From NCBI GenBank assembly GCA_958450365.1, contig CAUEEP010000754.1, positions 838,001-902,000 of the forward strand: a DNA stretch of 64,000 nt, in the 5' to 3' direction. The stretch is from Mesorhabditis belari. Its lineage: Eukaryota > Nematoda > Chromadorea > Rhabditida > Rhabditidae. Numbering within the stretch: position 1 is the first letter of the stretch; every line of letters begins with the position of its first letter. The position numbers and the translations under genes were made by a program. Of this stretch, positions 43,276 to 54,800 are shown one piece after another. The notes under the pieces were generated by a model. It saw nothing but the letters and a program-made list of their open reading frames with translations, was not told the DNA's origin and did no database searches.

Positions 43276-43324
43276 CCCTGCTTTCTGTAACATCCAATAC
43301 ATCAAAATCTCTTCAAAAAACAAT

Positions 43325-46300
43325 TTATACAAACATTCTTTTCTTTTTCTTTTTCTTTTTACGATCCTCATTCTCTTTAAAACCAGTTTCATAGTAGCCA
43401 GGAGCTGTGACAGGTGGAGGACATTCAGAACAAGGCCACGGATGTCCTGGTGGACCTTTTGGACCTAAAAACAAATGCATTTATCTCTTGATCTCTTGAT
43501 TCAACAATCTCTAAAGATATTGTAATCATTTTTTAATGTTTAAAAAGATATTAAAGTTGTCTAGAAGATCTTGAAGTTGTCTAGAAGATCTTGAAGTTGT
43601 CTAGAAGATCTTGAAGTTGTCTAGAAGATCTTGAAGTTGTCTAGAAGATCTTGAAGTTGTCTAGAAGATCTTGAAGTTGTCTAGAAGATCTAGAAGTTGT
43701 CTAGAAGATCTTGAAGTTGTCTAGAAGATCTTGAAGTTGTCTAGAAGATCTTGAAGTTGTCTAGAAGATCTTGAAGTTGTCTAGAAGATCTTTAAATTGT
43801 CTAGAAGTTGTCTAGAAGATCTTGAAGTTGTCTAGAAGATCTTTACATTGTCTAGAAGTTGTCTAGAAGATCTAGAAGTTGTCTAGAAGATCTTGAAGTT
43901 GTTTAGAAGATATTAAAGTTCTTTAAAAGTCGAGATTTAAAGTTAAGGATTTAGAATTTTGAAATTTTGAATCCATAACTAATCAAGCGGATTTTAAACA
44001 ATAAATTCTACAAATTTTGCTCTAAAATTGGCTAATCTTTAAGTGATTTTAAATAGATTTTAAATAAAATACCTAAAAGTACGAGTTTTTCATTGAAATC
44101 CTTTGAAATAAACCTCTTTCTCCGAGTAAACCGCGTTTCCCTTGCACTCCTCGATTCCCGTCTTGACCCTGATCACCTGGTTGACCTGGTGAACCTGAAA
44201 AGTGTGCTGTAAGTAGAGAAATCTATCGACTATCGCTTTATATCCATAATTCCCCTACCAGGTATCCCGTTTTTCCCTGGCGTTCCCTTTTCTCCTGGTT
44301 GTCCCCGCAAACCAACAGCTCCGTCTTTCCCTGGAGGACCAGACATTTCATAAATCTAGATTTCACTTTAAAAAATGATATTCTAAATAGAAAGCTATAT
44401 AGAAAGCTATTTAGAGAAGCTAGAGAAGCTGAGAGAATCTTTGAAATCCTAGAAGAATCCGAATCCTAGAATCCTAGAATCCTAGAATCCTAGAACACAA
44501 TCTAACGTCTTTTCCAATCAATAAACTTAACAAAACCTTTCCCGGTTCTCCTGGTTCTCCACGAGCTCCTAGTGGGCCTGAAATGAATAAATATTGTTCT
44601 AGACAAAGATCTAGATCCTTACCCTGGAATCCTTTAGGCCCGGATCGTCCTGGTTCTCCTTGTGGACTTGGTGGAGAGGGTCGACCTGGTTTTCCCTCAT
44701 ATCCCTTGCGGCCTCGTGCTCCTCGTGGACCCTCTGGCCCTGGGTCTCTAAAATCTACCTAGAATCTCTAAAGTCTAACTAGAATCTCTAAAACCTATCT
44801 AGAACCTCTAAACCCTATCTAGTCTCCCCTATCTTCCCAAAAGCCAATCAAAACCATTAGAACTAAAAGTCTCTACTCTCCAAAAGTTTCTACAATCTCT
44901 AAAAGTCCTATCTAGAATCTCTAAAACCCATCTAGAATCTCTAAAAGTCTATCTACAATCTCTAAAACCTATCTACAATCTCTAAAACCCATCTAGAATC
45001 TCTAAAAGTCTATCTAGAATCTCTAAAACCTATCTACAATCTCTAAAGGCTACCTCTAAAAGTCTATCTAGAATCTCTAAAGTCTATCTAGAATCTCTAA
45101 AAGCCTATCTAGAACCTCTAAAAGCCTATCTACAATCTCTAAAACCTATCTAAAGCCTCAAAAATCTATCTAGAATCTCTAAAGTCTATCCAAAACCTCA
45201 AAAATCTATCTAAAACCTCTAAAACCTCTAAAACCTCTATTATCTTTAAAATCTCTTAAATAAAACCCCTCAAGCTGCCTATAGAAGTGAATTGCTCAAA
45301 CCCGGGCTCTCCTTGAGGACACGGGCGCTCGCATGTCGTTCTCGGATCTCCTTCAGCTGGACGACCTGGTGAACCGTCGGATCCTAGATTTTATTCTATA
45401 AAATGAAACTCTTGTCTTCTTTAGCTTACTGTAGCTGCTAGCTTACTGTAGCTACTAGCTTACTGTAGCTGCTAGCTTACTGTAGCTACTAGCTTACTGT
45501 AGCTACTAGAATATAACTACGTCTTTGATACTAATATAATCGAATCTTGTTTTTCAGTTTTTTTCATTCATTTACCCGGACTCCCATCATCACCATCGAT
45601 GCCATCTTGTCCCGATTCACCCGGTGGACCTGGTAAACCGACGCAGCAAGCTGAAAGTAAAAAAAGGGGGGAATCTAGAAGGACGAGATCTAAACAAATC
45701 AATGATACTATATCAATGACAGTTCTTTCGACAGCTCACTTTGCATTTGTCTTTTGAATCGCTTCCTTGTGTTCATCTCGAATTTGAGCTCATCAACTCG
45801 TCGCCAAAGTTGAGCGATCATTGCCTGAGAGCAATCAGTTTATAGTTTATAGTTTATAGTTTATAGTTTATAAACTAAACTAAACTATGTACTAAAATCA
45901 AAAACTTGATGAGGTGTTGAGGAAAGTTAGACTAAAGTTGAACAAGGTTAGGTTAGGGCTTGGTGAGGCTAGGGCCTCTAGGTGAGACTAGGGCCTCTAG
46001 GTGAGACTAGGGCCTCTAGGTGAGACTAGGGCCTCTAGGTGAGACTAGGGCCTCTAGGTGAGACTAGGGCCTCTAGGTGTTGCTAGGGTTTGGTGAGACT
46101 AGGGCCTTTAGATGAGACTAGGGCCTCCAGGTGATGCTAGGGCCACTAGATGGAGTCTAGGGCTTCTAGGTGAGACTAGGGCTTGAAGGTAAGACTAGGG
46201 CAAGGTGATGCTAGGTCCTTTAGATGATACTAGGGTTTCTAGGTGAGGATAGGGCCTCTAGGTGATGCTAGGGCTTCTAGGTGAGACTAGGACCTCTAGA

Positions 46301-47271
46301 TGAGACTAGAGCTTCTAGGTGATGCTAGGGCTTGGTGAGACTAAGGCCTCTAGATGAGACTAGGGCTTCTAGTTGATACTAGGGCCTCTAGGTGATACTA
46401 GGGCCTCTAGATGAGGCCAAGACGAGCCAGGGTCGAGCCTGGCTTGGCTGAATTAGAGCTAGTTGTAGCTAGCTAAGCCAAAAAGGCTAGTCTAATAATA
46501 GGCTGAGCTAGCGGTAGAACAGCTTAGTCATTGAGCTAGTCTAGAAGTCTGAGTAGGCCAGACCAAAGCTCTCCTTTGATCCTGATCCTTGGTACTACGA
46601 TTTTCAGCAAAGCCACATGTTTTATATAATTTTATATTTCTCCCGTAGCCTTCTGGATTCGTGGATGTGAAATTGAACAAACGAATTGCGCGGAAAGAAG
46701 CTGTTCAAGCTGTTCAAATAGAGGCTCTCCCCTTTCAACTGTCGATTTTAATATTTTCAATTCATTCTCCCATTTCCGCTTTCATAATTCTATATTTGTT
46801 TGAAGAGATTTCCTTTGTCTTATTGATCTTCTTGATGATCTGAAGAGCTTGGATGGTCTGAAGAGCTTGGATGATCTGAAGAGCTTGATGATCTGACCTC
46901 TGAAGAGCTGAAGAGCTGAACCAGCAGATTCCTGTCCTGGCTTAGCTTAGCTTAGCATAGCTTAGCTTAGCATAGCTTAGCTTAGCATAGCTTAGCTTAG
47001 TCCTTTAGCTTTTCCTTTAGCTTTTTTGTTAATCTCTAACTCTGTCCAATTGTTAACCTAACATATCTTTTAAATATTGTATTTTAGATTGATTTTAGCT
47101 CGATTTCAGATCAATTTCAGATCAATTTTAGATCTTTTTCAAAGCACTCACCGGACAAATTCCTTTTTCATTTCCTTTCAGAGTGAAAATGGCATTGAAA
47201 AGAGCAAGAGGCACTAGAGCACAGGCACAAACAATCGCTCCAACAGAAAGCGAGACAGCCATACGAACCAT
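43325..47271 (-). CDS. Nematode cuticle collagen, complete, 281 aa
   Basis: Secreted or membrane-anchored extracellular-matrix collagen of the cuticle. Exons: 47271-47152, 45824-45740, 45650-45576, 45383-45302, 44747-44623, 44577-44537, 44355-44259, 44194-44114, 43464-43325 (846 nt in total, all phases agree). Residues 1-40 are a hydrophobic signal anchor (MVRMAVSLSVGAIVCACALV). Next come a homology-box-A-like region (AMIAQLWRRVDELKFEM) and the basic cleavage site RKRFKR. Then a CC pair and Gly-X-Y blocks follow, broken by a Cys-containing interruption (TTCERPCPQ) and by KIYEMS. The C-terminus has SECPPP and a lysine-rich tail. Most introns between Gly-X-Y exons split a Gly codon after its first base. 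The length is typical of the family (about 290-310). I cannot assign a specific col, dpy or rol name. The start is the first in-frame ATG after a stop four codons upstream. Confidence 0.95.
43545..43925. repeat. Minisatellite, 20 bp
   Basis: AGATCTTGAAGTTGTCTAGA, about 18 copies; last intron of the collagen gene. Confidence 0.97.
44748..45245. repeat. TCTAAAACCTATCTAGAA minisatellite
   Basis: 17-18-bp units. It fills the collagen intron between 45302 and 44747 and starts immediately at the exon boundary. Confidence 0.95.
45415..45510. repeat. Minisatellite, 17 bp
   Basis: GCTTACTGTAGCTACTA, about 5 copies; collagen intron. Confidence 0.92.
45955..46415. repeat. Minisatellite, 19 bp
   Basis: CTAGGGCCTCTAGGTGAGA, about 24 copies; first collagen intron. 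46420-47150 has short GATCTGAAGAGCTTG and CTTAGCATAG runs only. Confidence 0.95.
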
Positions 47272-47464
47272 TGAAAGGGATCAGATCAATGGGACATTGA
47301 GTGCTTTGGTGCCGGAGGATCCTCTAAGTACGGAAGAAGCGCCGATCGATGTACCTGATCATCAGGAATTGCACAGGTTTGGACTTGGAGAAAGTGCAAA
47401 AAGAGCAAGAACAATTAGTGCATTGCTGCAAGTCAGCTTTCATAGCGATTGCGAAGTTTGAAGC

Positions 47465-47600
47465 TGTCCAACTTCAATAGTTTTTCTACTAATCGATAGA
47501 GAAAGACTTGGGGATTCTAATGATACCAAAAGAATTTAAATTGAACAAACCAACACCAAGAAATTTGAGCTCAAAGTTTCCAATGTAAATGGCAGCGTAT
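47465..47600. mobile_element. 150-bp palindromic MITE, copy 1
   Basis: Contains ATAGTTTTTCTACTAATCGA, AGAAAGACTTGG and an end CTCAAAGTTTCC. Same family as 51465-51975 and 52973-53128. Confidence 0.65.
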
Positions 47601-47674
47601 CAAATCTCCAAAATTTTATAGCAAAGCTAGATAAGAGTAGGTAGGCGTTTAGTTTAAGCCGAAAAACTTGACTA

Positions 47675-48165
47675 GAATCATATTAAGCTGACCATTAAGC
47701 TGGCCATTAAGCCGGATATTAAGCCGGATATTAAGCCGGACACTAAGCTGGCCATGAAGCTGGCCATTAAGCCGGACATTGAGCTAGCCATTAAGCTGGC
47801 CATGAAGCTGGCCATTAAGCCGGATATTAAGCCGGACATTAAGCTGACCATTAAGCTGGCCATTAAGCTGGCCATTAAGCTGGCCATTAAGCTGGCCATT
47901 AAGCCGGACATTAAGCTGACCATTAAGCTAGCCATTAAGCCGGACATTAAGCTGGCCATTAAGCTGGCCATTAAGCTGGCCATGAAGCTGGCCATTAAGC
48001 CGGACATTGAGCTAGCCATTAAGCTGGCCATTAAGCTGGCCATTAAGCTGGCCATTAAGCCGGCCATTAAGCCGGATATTAAGCCGGACATTAAGCTGAC
48101 CATTAAGCTGGCCATTAAGCCGGATATTAAGCTGGCCATTAAGCCGGACATTAAGCTAAAAGCTT
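47675..48165. repeat. Minisatellite, 12 bp, about 40 copies
   Basis: AAGCTGGCCATT, AAGCCGGACATT and AAGCTGACCATT. It lies in the divergent intergenic region between the collagen and the galaxin-like gene. Frames of 138 and 157 residues across it are by-products. Confidence 0.97.
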
Positions 48166-48204
48166 ACTAGTTAGCTTAAAGCTTAGCTTTAGCTTAAGCT
48201 TGAC

Positions 48205-48380
48205 GACTTTCTATATTCTAGAAGACTTTCTAAATTCTAGAAGACTTTCTAAATTCAGAAGAATTTCTATCTTCTAGAAAACTTTCTATATTCTAGAAGA
48301 ATTTCTAAATTCTAGAAAACTTTCTATATTCTAGAAGACTCTATATTCTAGAAGACTTTCTAACTTCTAGAAGACTTCAC
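48205..48380. repeat. Minisatellite, 18-19 bp
   Basis: TTCTAGAAGACTTTCTAAA, about 9 copies, ending at the putative acceptor of exon 48385. Confidence 0.93.
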
Positions 48381-48384
48381 GCAG

Positions 48385-51300
48385 CCCATCATGCTCGAGC
48401 TGTCGACGAGCTCAACTCGAATCATTTAAAAAGAGGCAAAGAGAAAGTGATAAAGACAAAAAGGAGATCAAAGAATGGGCAAAATCAATCAAAGAATACG
48501 GATGAATTCGAATTTACGAGAACAACGCTCACAAAATCGTCGTCAACAAAAACAAATGAGAGAACGATCGAGTGGAATGATGGAGTGTCAAGGCTTTTGT
48601 TAGAAGAAGCTCCAATGGTTTGTTTCTTTTTTAAACTAAGCAATTAACAAAGTAGAAGTAGAGAGGAAGTAAGGAAGTAGAAAGAAGTAGAAAGAAGTAG
48701 AAAGGAAGCAAGGAAGTAGAAGAGAAAGCCGAAAAAGAGATTTAATTTCTTTATTTTTAGATTAATCAATCAAATTTTCACTTAAAAGTTTGTGAAAACG
48801 ACGATGAAATTGAGATGGAAAGATCCTTTGAGGAAGTCCAACAAATACTCGAATTTCATGATGAACAACGAGAAACAGATGGTAAGATTTGTTGAAGATT
48901 GAAGGAGAACAATTTTGGACTTTTTAGATTCATCTGTGATTGGACAAATGTTGGGACAAATGTTATCAAATGATGTCATTCAATGTGTCCTCCTTGCCGT
49001 CATCGCCGCTTTCTTTCTTCCCCTTGTTTATGCTCAGAATTTACGTGGGTTTCTAGTTTTTTTGAAGAAATAAGCTTTGGTTGAAGCTCTGATTTGATTA
49101 GTTGTTAGTTAGCTGTTAGTTAGCTGTTAGTTAGCTGTTGTTAGCTGTTAGTTAGCTGTTAGCTGTTAGCTGTTAGCTGTTAGCTGTTAGCTGTTAGTTG
49201 TTAGTTGTTAGCTGTTAGTTGTTAGCTGTTAGCTGTTAGCTGTTAGCGTTAGCTGTTAGTTGTTAGTTGTTAGCTGTTAGCTGTTAGCTGTTAGCTGTTA
49301 GCTGTTAGCTGTTAGCTGTTAGTTGTTAGTTGTTAGTTGTTAGTTGTTAGCTGTTAGCTGTTAGCTGTTAGCTGTTAGCGTTAGCTGTTAGTTAGTTGTT
49401 AGCTGTTAGCTGTTAGTTGTTAGCTGTTAGCTGTTAGTTAGTTGTTAGCTGTTAGCTGTTAGTTGTTAGCTGTTAGTTAGCTGTTAGCTGTTAGTTAGTT
49501 GTTAGCTGTTAGCTGTTAGCTGTTAGCTGTTAGCTGTTAGCGTTAGCTGTTAGCTGTTAGTTGTTAGCTGTTAGCTGTTAGTTAGCTGTTAGCTGTTAGC
49601 GTTAGCTGTTAGCTGTTAGCTGTTAGCTGTTAGCTGTTAGTTAGCTGTTAGTTATTAGCTGTTAGTTGTTAGCTGGTTGTTTGTTAGCTGTTAGTTAATT
49701 GTTAGCTCTTAGCTCTTAGCTCTTAGCTGCTAGCTATTTGTTTCATTCAGTTGATTTCATTGATTTCATTTGATAGGCTCATTCAAGATCAAGAGAAGTA
49801 ACTGTGAGTTGGAAGACTTTAAGGACTGTAAGACACCAAGAACTGTAAGACATCAAGAACTATAAGACTTTAAGAACTGTTAGACAATAGCTTTTGAAGC
49901 AGAACTTTGTCTAGATCATTGTCTTGGTTCTAAGATCATTCCAGACCAAGAGAAGTAACTATAAGTTGTAGGATTTTGTCTAGATCTTTGTCTCTTTGTC
50001 TAGATCATTCTCTAACTTTGTCTAGATCTTTGTCTTGGTTCTAAGACCATTCCAAATCAAGAGAAGCAAGTCAAAGCCAATCATGACAAAGCAATAAGTA
50101 AAAAAACGACTTTAAAGCAGAAAAATCAATAAAGAACTTTAAAAGAAAGATTTAAAAATGAAAAGTGAATGAAGTGAATGAAGGCAAACTTTTCTGAAGA
50201 ATAATTGGTGTGTGGTGTCTGTTGAATCGTTTTTCGGACAGGTTCAACTTGGAAAGGTGCTAAGGATTGGGAAAAGAATTGGGAAAAGAATTGGGAAAGG
50301 GGATCCAAAAGAGAACCAGTCCTCCTTCAAAGCAATGAGAGTATAATAATTTGAGAAAATTAGAAGAATCTTTGATATTTTCATTTAGGCGAATATAGAT
50401 ATAGTTGTAAGAATTTGGCTTGATTCCTTGGATAATTAAGTGACAGAAAAAGCTGGAGTTGAAGCTGAACAAACTGAAGCTGAAGTTGAAGTTGAAGTTG
50501 AAGTTGAAGCTGAAGCTGAAGCTGAAGAAACTGAAGCTGAAGTTGAAGTTGAAGTCTGAAGAAACTGAAGCTGAAGTTGAAGTTGAAGCTGAAGAAACTG
50601 AAGCTGAAGTTGAAGCTGAAGAAACTGAAGCTGAAGTTGAAGTTGAAGCTGAAGAAACTGAAGCTGAAGTTGAAGTTGAAGCTGAAGAAACTGAAGCTGA
50701 AGTTGAGTTGAAGCTGAAGAAACTGAAGCGAGTTGAAGCGAGAAACTGAAGCAGCGAAGCTGAGCGAGGGGAGCGAAGCGAAGCCGAAGGAAGGGCGAAG
50801 AAACTGAAGCGGAAGTTGAAGCGAGAAACTGGGGGAAGCTGAGGAGGAAACCGAAGGAACTGAAGCTGAAGTTGAAGCCAAGAAACTGAAGCTGAAGTTG
50901 AAGCTAAGACTGAAGCGAAGAACTGAAGCTGAAGCCGAAGCTGAAGTTGAAGTTGAAGCTGAAGAAACTGAAGCTGAAGCTGAAGCTGAAGCTGAAGCTG
51001 AAGAAACTGAAGCTGAAGAAACCTAAGCTGAAGTCGAAGCTGAAGCTGCTAAGCCAAGCATGCTGAAGTCCAAGTTCAAGCCTAAGCCTGAGCCTGAAGT
51101 TGAAGCCTAAGCCTAAGCCTAAGCCTTCAGCTAAGCTGAAGCTAAAGAAACTTAAGAATTCGCTTTTAGCATTCAATTAACCTATTTAGCTAAACTCTTT
51201 CTTCAATTTTATAGAAATCCAAGCGTGTTGCGGTGGGCAAGCTCAACTCGCTGAATGCCAAAACTTTACCCGAGCTCAGGATCTTCTCGGTGTCGCGTGT

Positions 51301-53833
51301 TGTGGCCTTCAACCATACAATGCTTTCACGAAAATTTGTTGCAATGGAGTGAGGGAATCGAAAAAGAAAGAATCGTTTCTTAAGAAAAGAAAGAGAATTC
51401 TTAAAAACAGCATTTTCTACCATAGATTATCAGAAATTTAATACGCCATCCGCCTCTTTTCCCATTGGCAACTTTGAGCTCAATTTTCTTGGTGTTGGTT
51501 TGTCCAATTGAAGTATTTTTGGTATCATTAGATTCGCCAAGTCTTTCTCTATCGATTAGTAGAAAAACTATTGAAATTGGACAGCTGCACACCAAGGAAT
51601 TTGAGCTTAAAGTGCTAAGGAGAAAAGGTCGTCACTTTCTCGTTGCCTAACTTTAAGCTCAAATATCTTCGGGTTTGATTATCCAATTGAAATCCTTTTA
51701 ATATCATTAGAATCTCCAAGTCTTTCTCTATCGATTAGTAGAAAAACTATTGAAGTTGAACAACTGAACACCAAGAAATTTGAGCTTAAAGTGCTAATGG
51801 GAAAAAGTCGTCCCTTTCCCGTTGCCTAACTTTGAGCTCAATTTTCTTGGTGTTGGTTTGTCCAATTTAAATCCTTTTGGTATCATTAGAATCCCCAAGT
51901 CTTTCTCTATCGATTAGTAGAAAAACTATTGAAATTGGACGGCTGAGCATCAAGAAATTTGAGCTTAAATTTAGATTGCCAAAAAGGCGAGGCAGAGGAT
52001 CGCCAATGGCAAAGGGGGTGGGGGATCAAATACCCCTTCAATCTCCCTGGCAAACAAGCCCCTATGGCCGACTGGCTAAGTGCCCTGTCTCTTAGTCGAA
52101 AGGTCAAGGGTTCAAACCCATCAGCTGGATATTTGCTTCCTTTTTCCATATATCAGCCTCTAGATTCAGGGCTCAGGCTAGCTTATTTTTTGTAACTTAT
52201 TCGTGTAATGTATTTCCATAGGCTGTTCGCTATCGTCAAACACCGGATGGTCGCTACGCGGAGTTGTGCTGTGGGACGAGCACACTTGCCTACGATCAAA
52301 CGTGTTGCGATGGAGTGGTGGGAAATGTTTACGAATACCCAATAAACCTAGAACAAGTTTGTTTCTAGCGAAAGCTCCGGCAAATCCTTGGAGAGCAGTT
52401 CGTCTAGGCTTAGCGCTAGATTCCTCCTTCCCATCCCAATCCAGCCATCGCTAGGCTCCGGTTCTTTCAACCTGGCGAACTGGGCTGGCGCAAACTGGGC
52501 TGGAGTTGACTGAACTATTTTAAAATCTATTCTAGACCTAGAACCGGGCTAGACAGAGCTGTCCGAACTGGACTGCACTAGAACTAGTCATGAATCTAAA
52601 GAACAAATACAGATTCCTATAGGTTCACAACGTGGCCAGTGGTGACTGTTGTGGGGCGGTGGTTTACTCGAAAAGCGATCCAAATCTCAAATGCTGCAAT
52701 GAGACGCTGGTCAGGTAGGAAATGGACTATTCGATAGCTTTAGAATAGAAGAGATATGGCAAGCTTTAGCCTAAGCTAAAGCCAAAGCTAAAGCCAAAGC
52801 TAAAGCCTAAGCCTAAGCTCCTAAGCTAAAACCTAAGCCAAAGCCAAAGCTAAAACCTAAGCCAAAGCTAAAACCAGAGCCAAAACCAGAGCCAAAGCTA
52901 AGCTAAAGCCAAAGCCTAAGCCAATAGCAAAGAAATGGGCTGCTTTTATACAGGCCCCGCCCCTTTTCCCATTAGCACTTTAAGCTCAAATTTCTTGATG
53001 CTCAGCCGTCCAATTTCAATAGTTTTTCTACTAATCGATAGAGAAAGACTTGGCGAATCTAATGATACTAAAAGGATTTCAATTGGATAACCCAACACGA
53101 AGAAATTTGAGCTCAAAGTTACGCAATGAGAAATGTCGTCTTTTTTTAGATCAAATTCACCGAATGACATTTGCTGTGGCTCCACAACGTTTGATGGAGG
53201 ACGAACGCAAATGTGTTGTGGAGAATCGGTGAAAGCTTTTCTTTAGCTTAGCGTCTTTGCATTCATTACATTCAATTTTCAGGTCTTTCAACTGAGCGAC
53301 TTTGACAGTTGTTGCGAATCGCCGGATGGAGATTTTTCGGTAAAAAAAAGCCGTAGAACAACTTTTCTAAAAGCTCTTTTCACTTCTTTTAACTTTAAGC
53401 TTCTTTAACTTCTTTAAGCAATTCTTGAAAGCCTAGAGATGGCTAGGGATGGCTAGGGATGCCTAGGGATGCCTGGGGATGCCTGGGGATGCCTAGGGAT
53501 GCCTAGAGGTGCCTGGGGATGGCTAGAGATGGCTAGGGATGCCTAGGGATGCCTAGAGGGGCCTGGGGATGCCTAGTGATGGCTAGGGATGCCTGGGGAT
53601 GCCTAGGGATTCCTGTAACGAGCCACAGTACCTTCAAAAACCCCATTTTCCAGCAATACAACTCGGCTACGCAATTCTGCTGTGGCACACCGCAGCAACG
53701 AAACGGCAACATTGCTTGCTGTTATCTCCGCCAAAATGGGCAACTCATTCAAGCGTCATACGATAAAACGACTCAATGCTGTCAATTTCCTTTTCAACTC
53801 ATCTCACCGATGGTTAACAATACGTGCATTTGA
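48385..53833 (+). CDS. Galaxin-like Cys-Cys-repeat protein, secreted or type II membrane (5' end unresolved)
   Basis: Exons: 48385-48617, 48761-48881, 48928-49044, 51215-51348, 52222-52356, 52623-52714, 53150-53228, 53283-53339, 53654-53833 (stop TGA). Joins are phase-consistent and give 381 residues. The first two exons encode a charged, hydrophilic segment. The third carries a hydrophobic stretch VIQCVLLAVIAAFFLPLVYA ending in AQN, usable as a signal peptide (Met at LSND) or as a type II anchor. The remainder has 13 Cys-Cys doublets with spacing like galaxin repeats (CCGG, CCNG, CCDG, CCGE and others) and N-glycosylation sequons. Similarity to galaxin-like domains is by pattern only. No ATG lies in frame at the start of the first listed exon, so an upstream exon is missing, or translation begins inside exon 2 or 3. 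The gene is divergent from the collagen at 47271. Confidence 0.72.
49085..49735. repeat. GTTAGCT 7-bp array, about 90 copies
   Basis: TTAGCTG with TTAGTTG variants; first half of the 2.2 kb intron 49045-51214 of the galaxin-like gene. Confidence 0.97.
50455..51140. repeat. GAAGCT/GAAGTT 6-bp array with decayed core
   Basis: GCTGAAGTTGAA and GAAACT units; 50715-50860 is irregular (GAGCGAAGC, GGGG). Frames on both strands are by-products. Confidence 0.93.
51465..51975. mobile_element. 150-bp palindromic MITE, three head-to-tail copies
   Basis: Units at about 51465-51615, 51645-51800 and 51828-51975 share AACTTTGAGCTCAATTTTCT, CGCCAAGTCTTTCTCTATCG or CCCCAAGTC, and GAAATTTGAGCTTAAA. The ends are inverted around GAGCTC. 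It sits in an intron of the galaxin-like gene. Confidence 0.75.
52064..52134 (+). other. tRNA-like element in intron of the galaxin-like gene
   Basis: TATGGCCGACTGGCTAAG, then TCTCTTAGTC, then the B-box AAGGGTTCAAACCC and CAGCTG. Same family as the minus-strand units at 28795-29192. Confidence 0.55.
52755..52925. repeat. GCTAAAGCC 6/9-bp array
   Basis: AAAGCTAAAGCC and AAGCCTAAGCC units in an intron of the galaxin-like gene. Confidence 0.92.
52973..53128. mobile_element. 150-bp palindromic MITE, copy 5
   Basis: Inverted ends CACTTTAAGCTCAAATTTCT and AAATTTGAGCTCAAAGT. The interior is ATAGTTTTTCTACTAATCGA. It ends about 20 bp before the T-rich acceptor of exon 53150. Confidence 0.7.
53435..53622. 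repeat. Minisatellite, 10 bp
   Basis: TAGGGATGCC and TGGGGATGCC, about 19 copies; last intron of the galaxin-like gene. Confidence 0.95.
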
Positions 53834-54099
53834 TTTATGAGGCATTGTTGTCTGTAGAAATAAACGGAAATGTTCAAGCAAAGGAAAACGATTTAATGAA
53901 ATTCTGCTCTAAATTTGATATTCTTTCATGAAAGATTCAGAAATATTAAATAAATGATCGGAATCTGAAGTATATTAGAAAATCATATAATAGGTATAAT
54001 ATCATATCATTAATGTAGAATTTCTGTCATTGGAATCTGAATTTTGATCTGAAAATGATCAGAAATTGATCTGATTCTGATCTGAATCTGTCAAATGCG

Positions 54100-54190
54100 A
54101 AAAAAGCTCCACGAGGAATTGAACCCTCATTTTCAACCCTCATCTTTGACTGGCAGTCTAGCCTCTTATCCACTAGGCCACCAACACCCT
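54100..54190 (-). other. tRNA-like element
   Basis: Minus strand: A-box TGGCCTAGTGGATAAGAGGC, CTGCCAG in the anticodon position, B-box GAGGGTTCAATTCCTCG, and a T6 terminator. The spacing between arms is long (extra arm or insertion). Confidence 0.55.
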
Positions 54191-54479
54191 CCCTGCCCCC
54201 CTCGAAAAGACCTTTTTAACCCATCCGTTAACAAAAACTCGCCTTCTTTCTCCCTTTCCCCTTCCTTTAACTACACAAACTTTGATGATCCATAACTTTG
54301 CTTACAAACAACCTTATTGTAAACTTTTTCTATCGTTTTAACAAGGAAAATCCAGGCTTTCAAATAAGACCAAATTTTGCTTGATTCGATCATTCAGTCT
54401 GATGAAAATCAAAGCCAAATGTCGGCTGTTCTTGATTTTTATGGAATCGAATGCCAAGCTCTCCTGGCTTGACTCTTGG

Positions 54480-54800
54480 GACTTTAAATCCCAAGAGTCA
54501 AGCCTAAGTTAAAAGCCAAATTCTCAGGCTAAGCCAGAGCCTAAGCCAAGCCAAGTCTAATGCAGTGAAAGTCAAGTCAAGCCAATGCAGCTAAAGCCAA
54601 GCTAAACCCAATGAAGACAAGCTAATGCAGAGCCAAAGCTAGGTTAAACCTAATGAAGACAAGCTAATGCAGCTTAAGCGTAAGCCTGAACCGAGCCAAG
54701 CAGACAAGCTAATGCAGCCTAAGCCTAAGCCTAAGCCAAGTCTAATGCAGCTAAGCTAATGCAGCCAAGCCAAGCTAAACCTAAAGCCTAACCAATCTAA
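54480..54800. repeat. AAGCCTAAGCC / GCTAATGCA arrays
   Basis: Irregular units. The 53834-55280 stretch has this, a tRNA-like element (54100-54190) and a TTTGCTTTCTTTG run (55140-55250), but no gene I can support. Confidence 0.85.

Larger units (their letters stand above)
19500..43300. other. Gene-poor interval
   Basis: Apart from the repeats, MITE-like elements and tRNA-like units listed separately, I find no exon with a recognisable protein or consistent splice phase in about 24 kb. The segment 35825-35945 (ACGGTATCGCATCC, CGCACGTCAATAGG) is non-repetitive and GC-richer than its surroundings and may be regulatory. Confidence 0.6.

Noticed and set aside
47678..48170. 157- and 138-residue frames on opposite strands
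   Set aside because: 12-bp array open on both strands; no splice-consistent link to the neighbouring genes.
50381..51176. 166-, 96- and 90-residue frames rich in Leu-Gln, Lys-Leu or Phe-Ser
   Set aside because: Translation of a GAAGCT array inside an intron of the galaxin-like gene.
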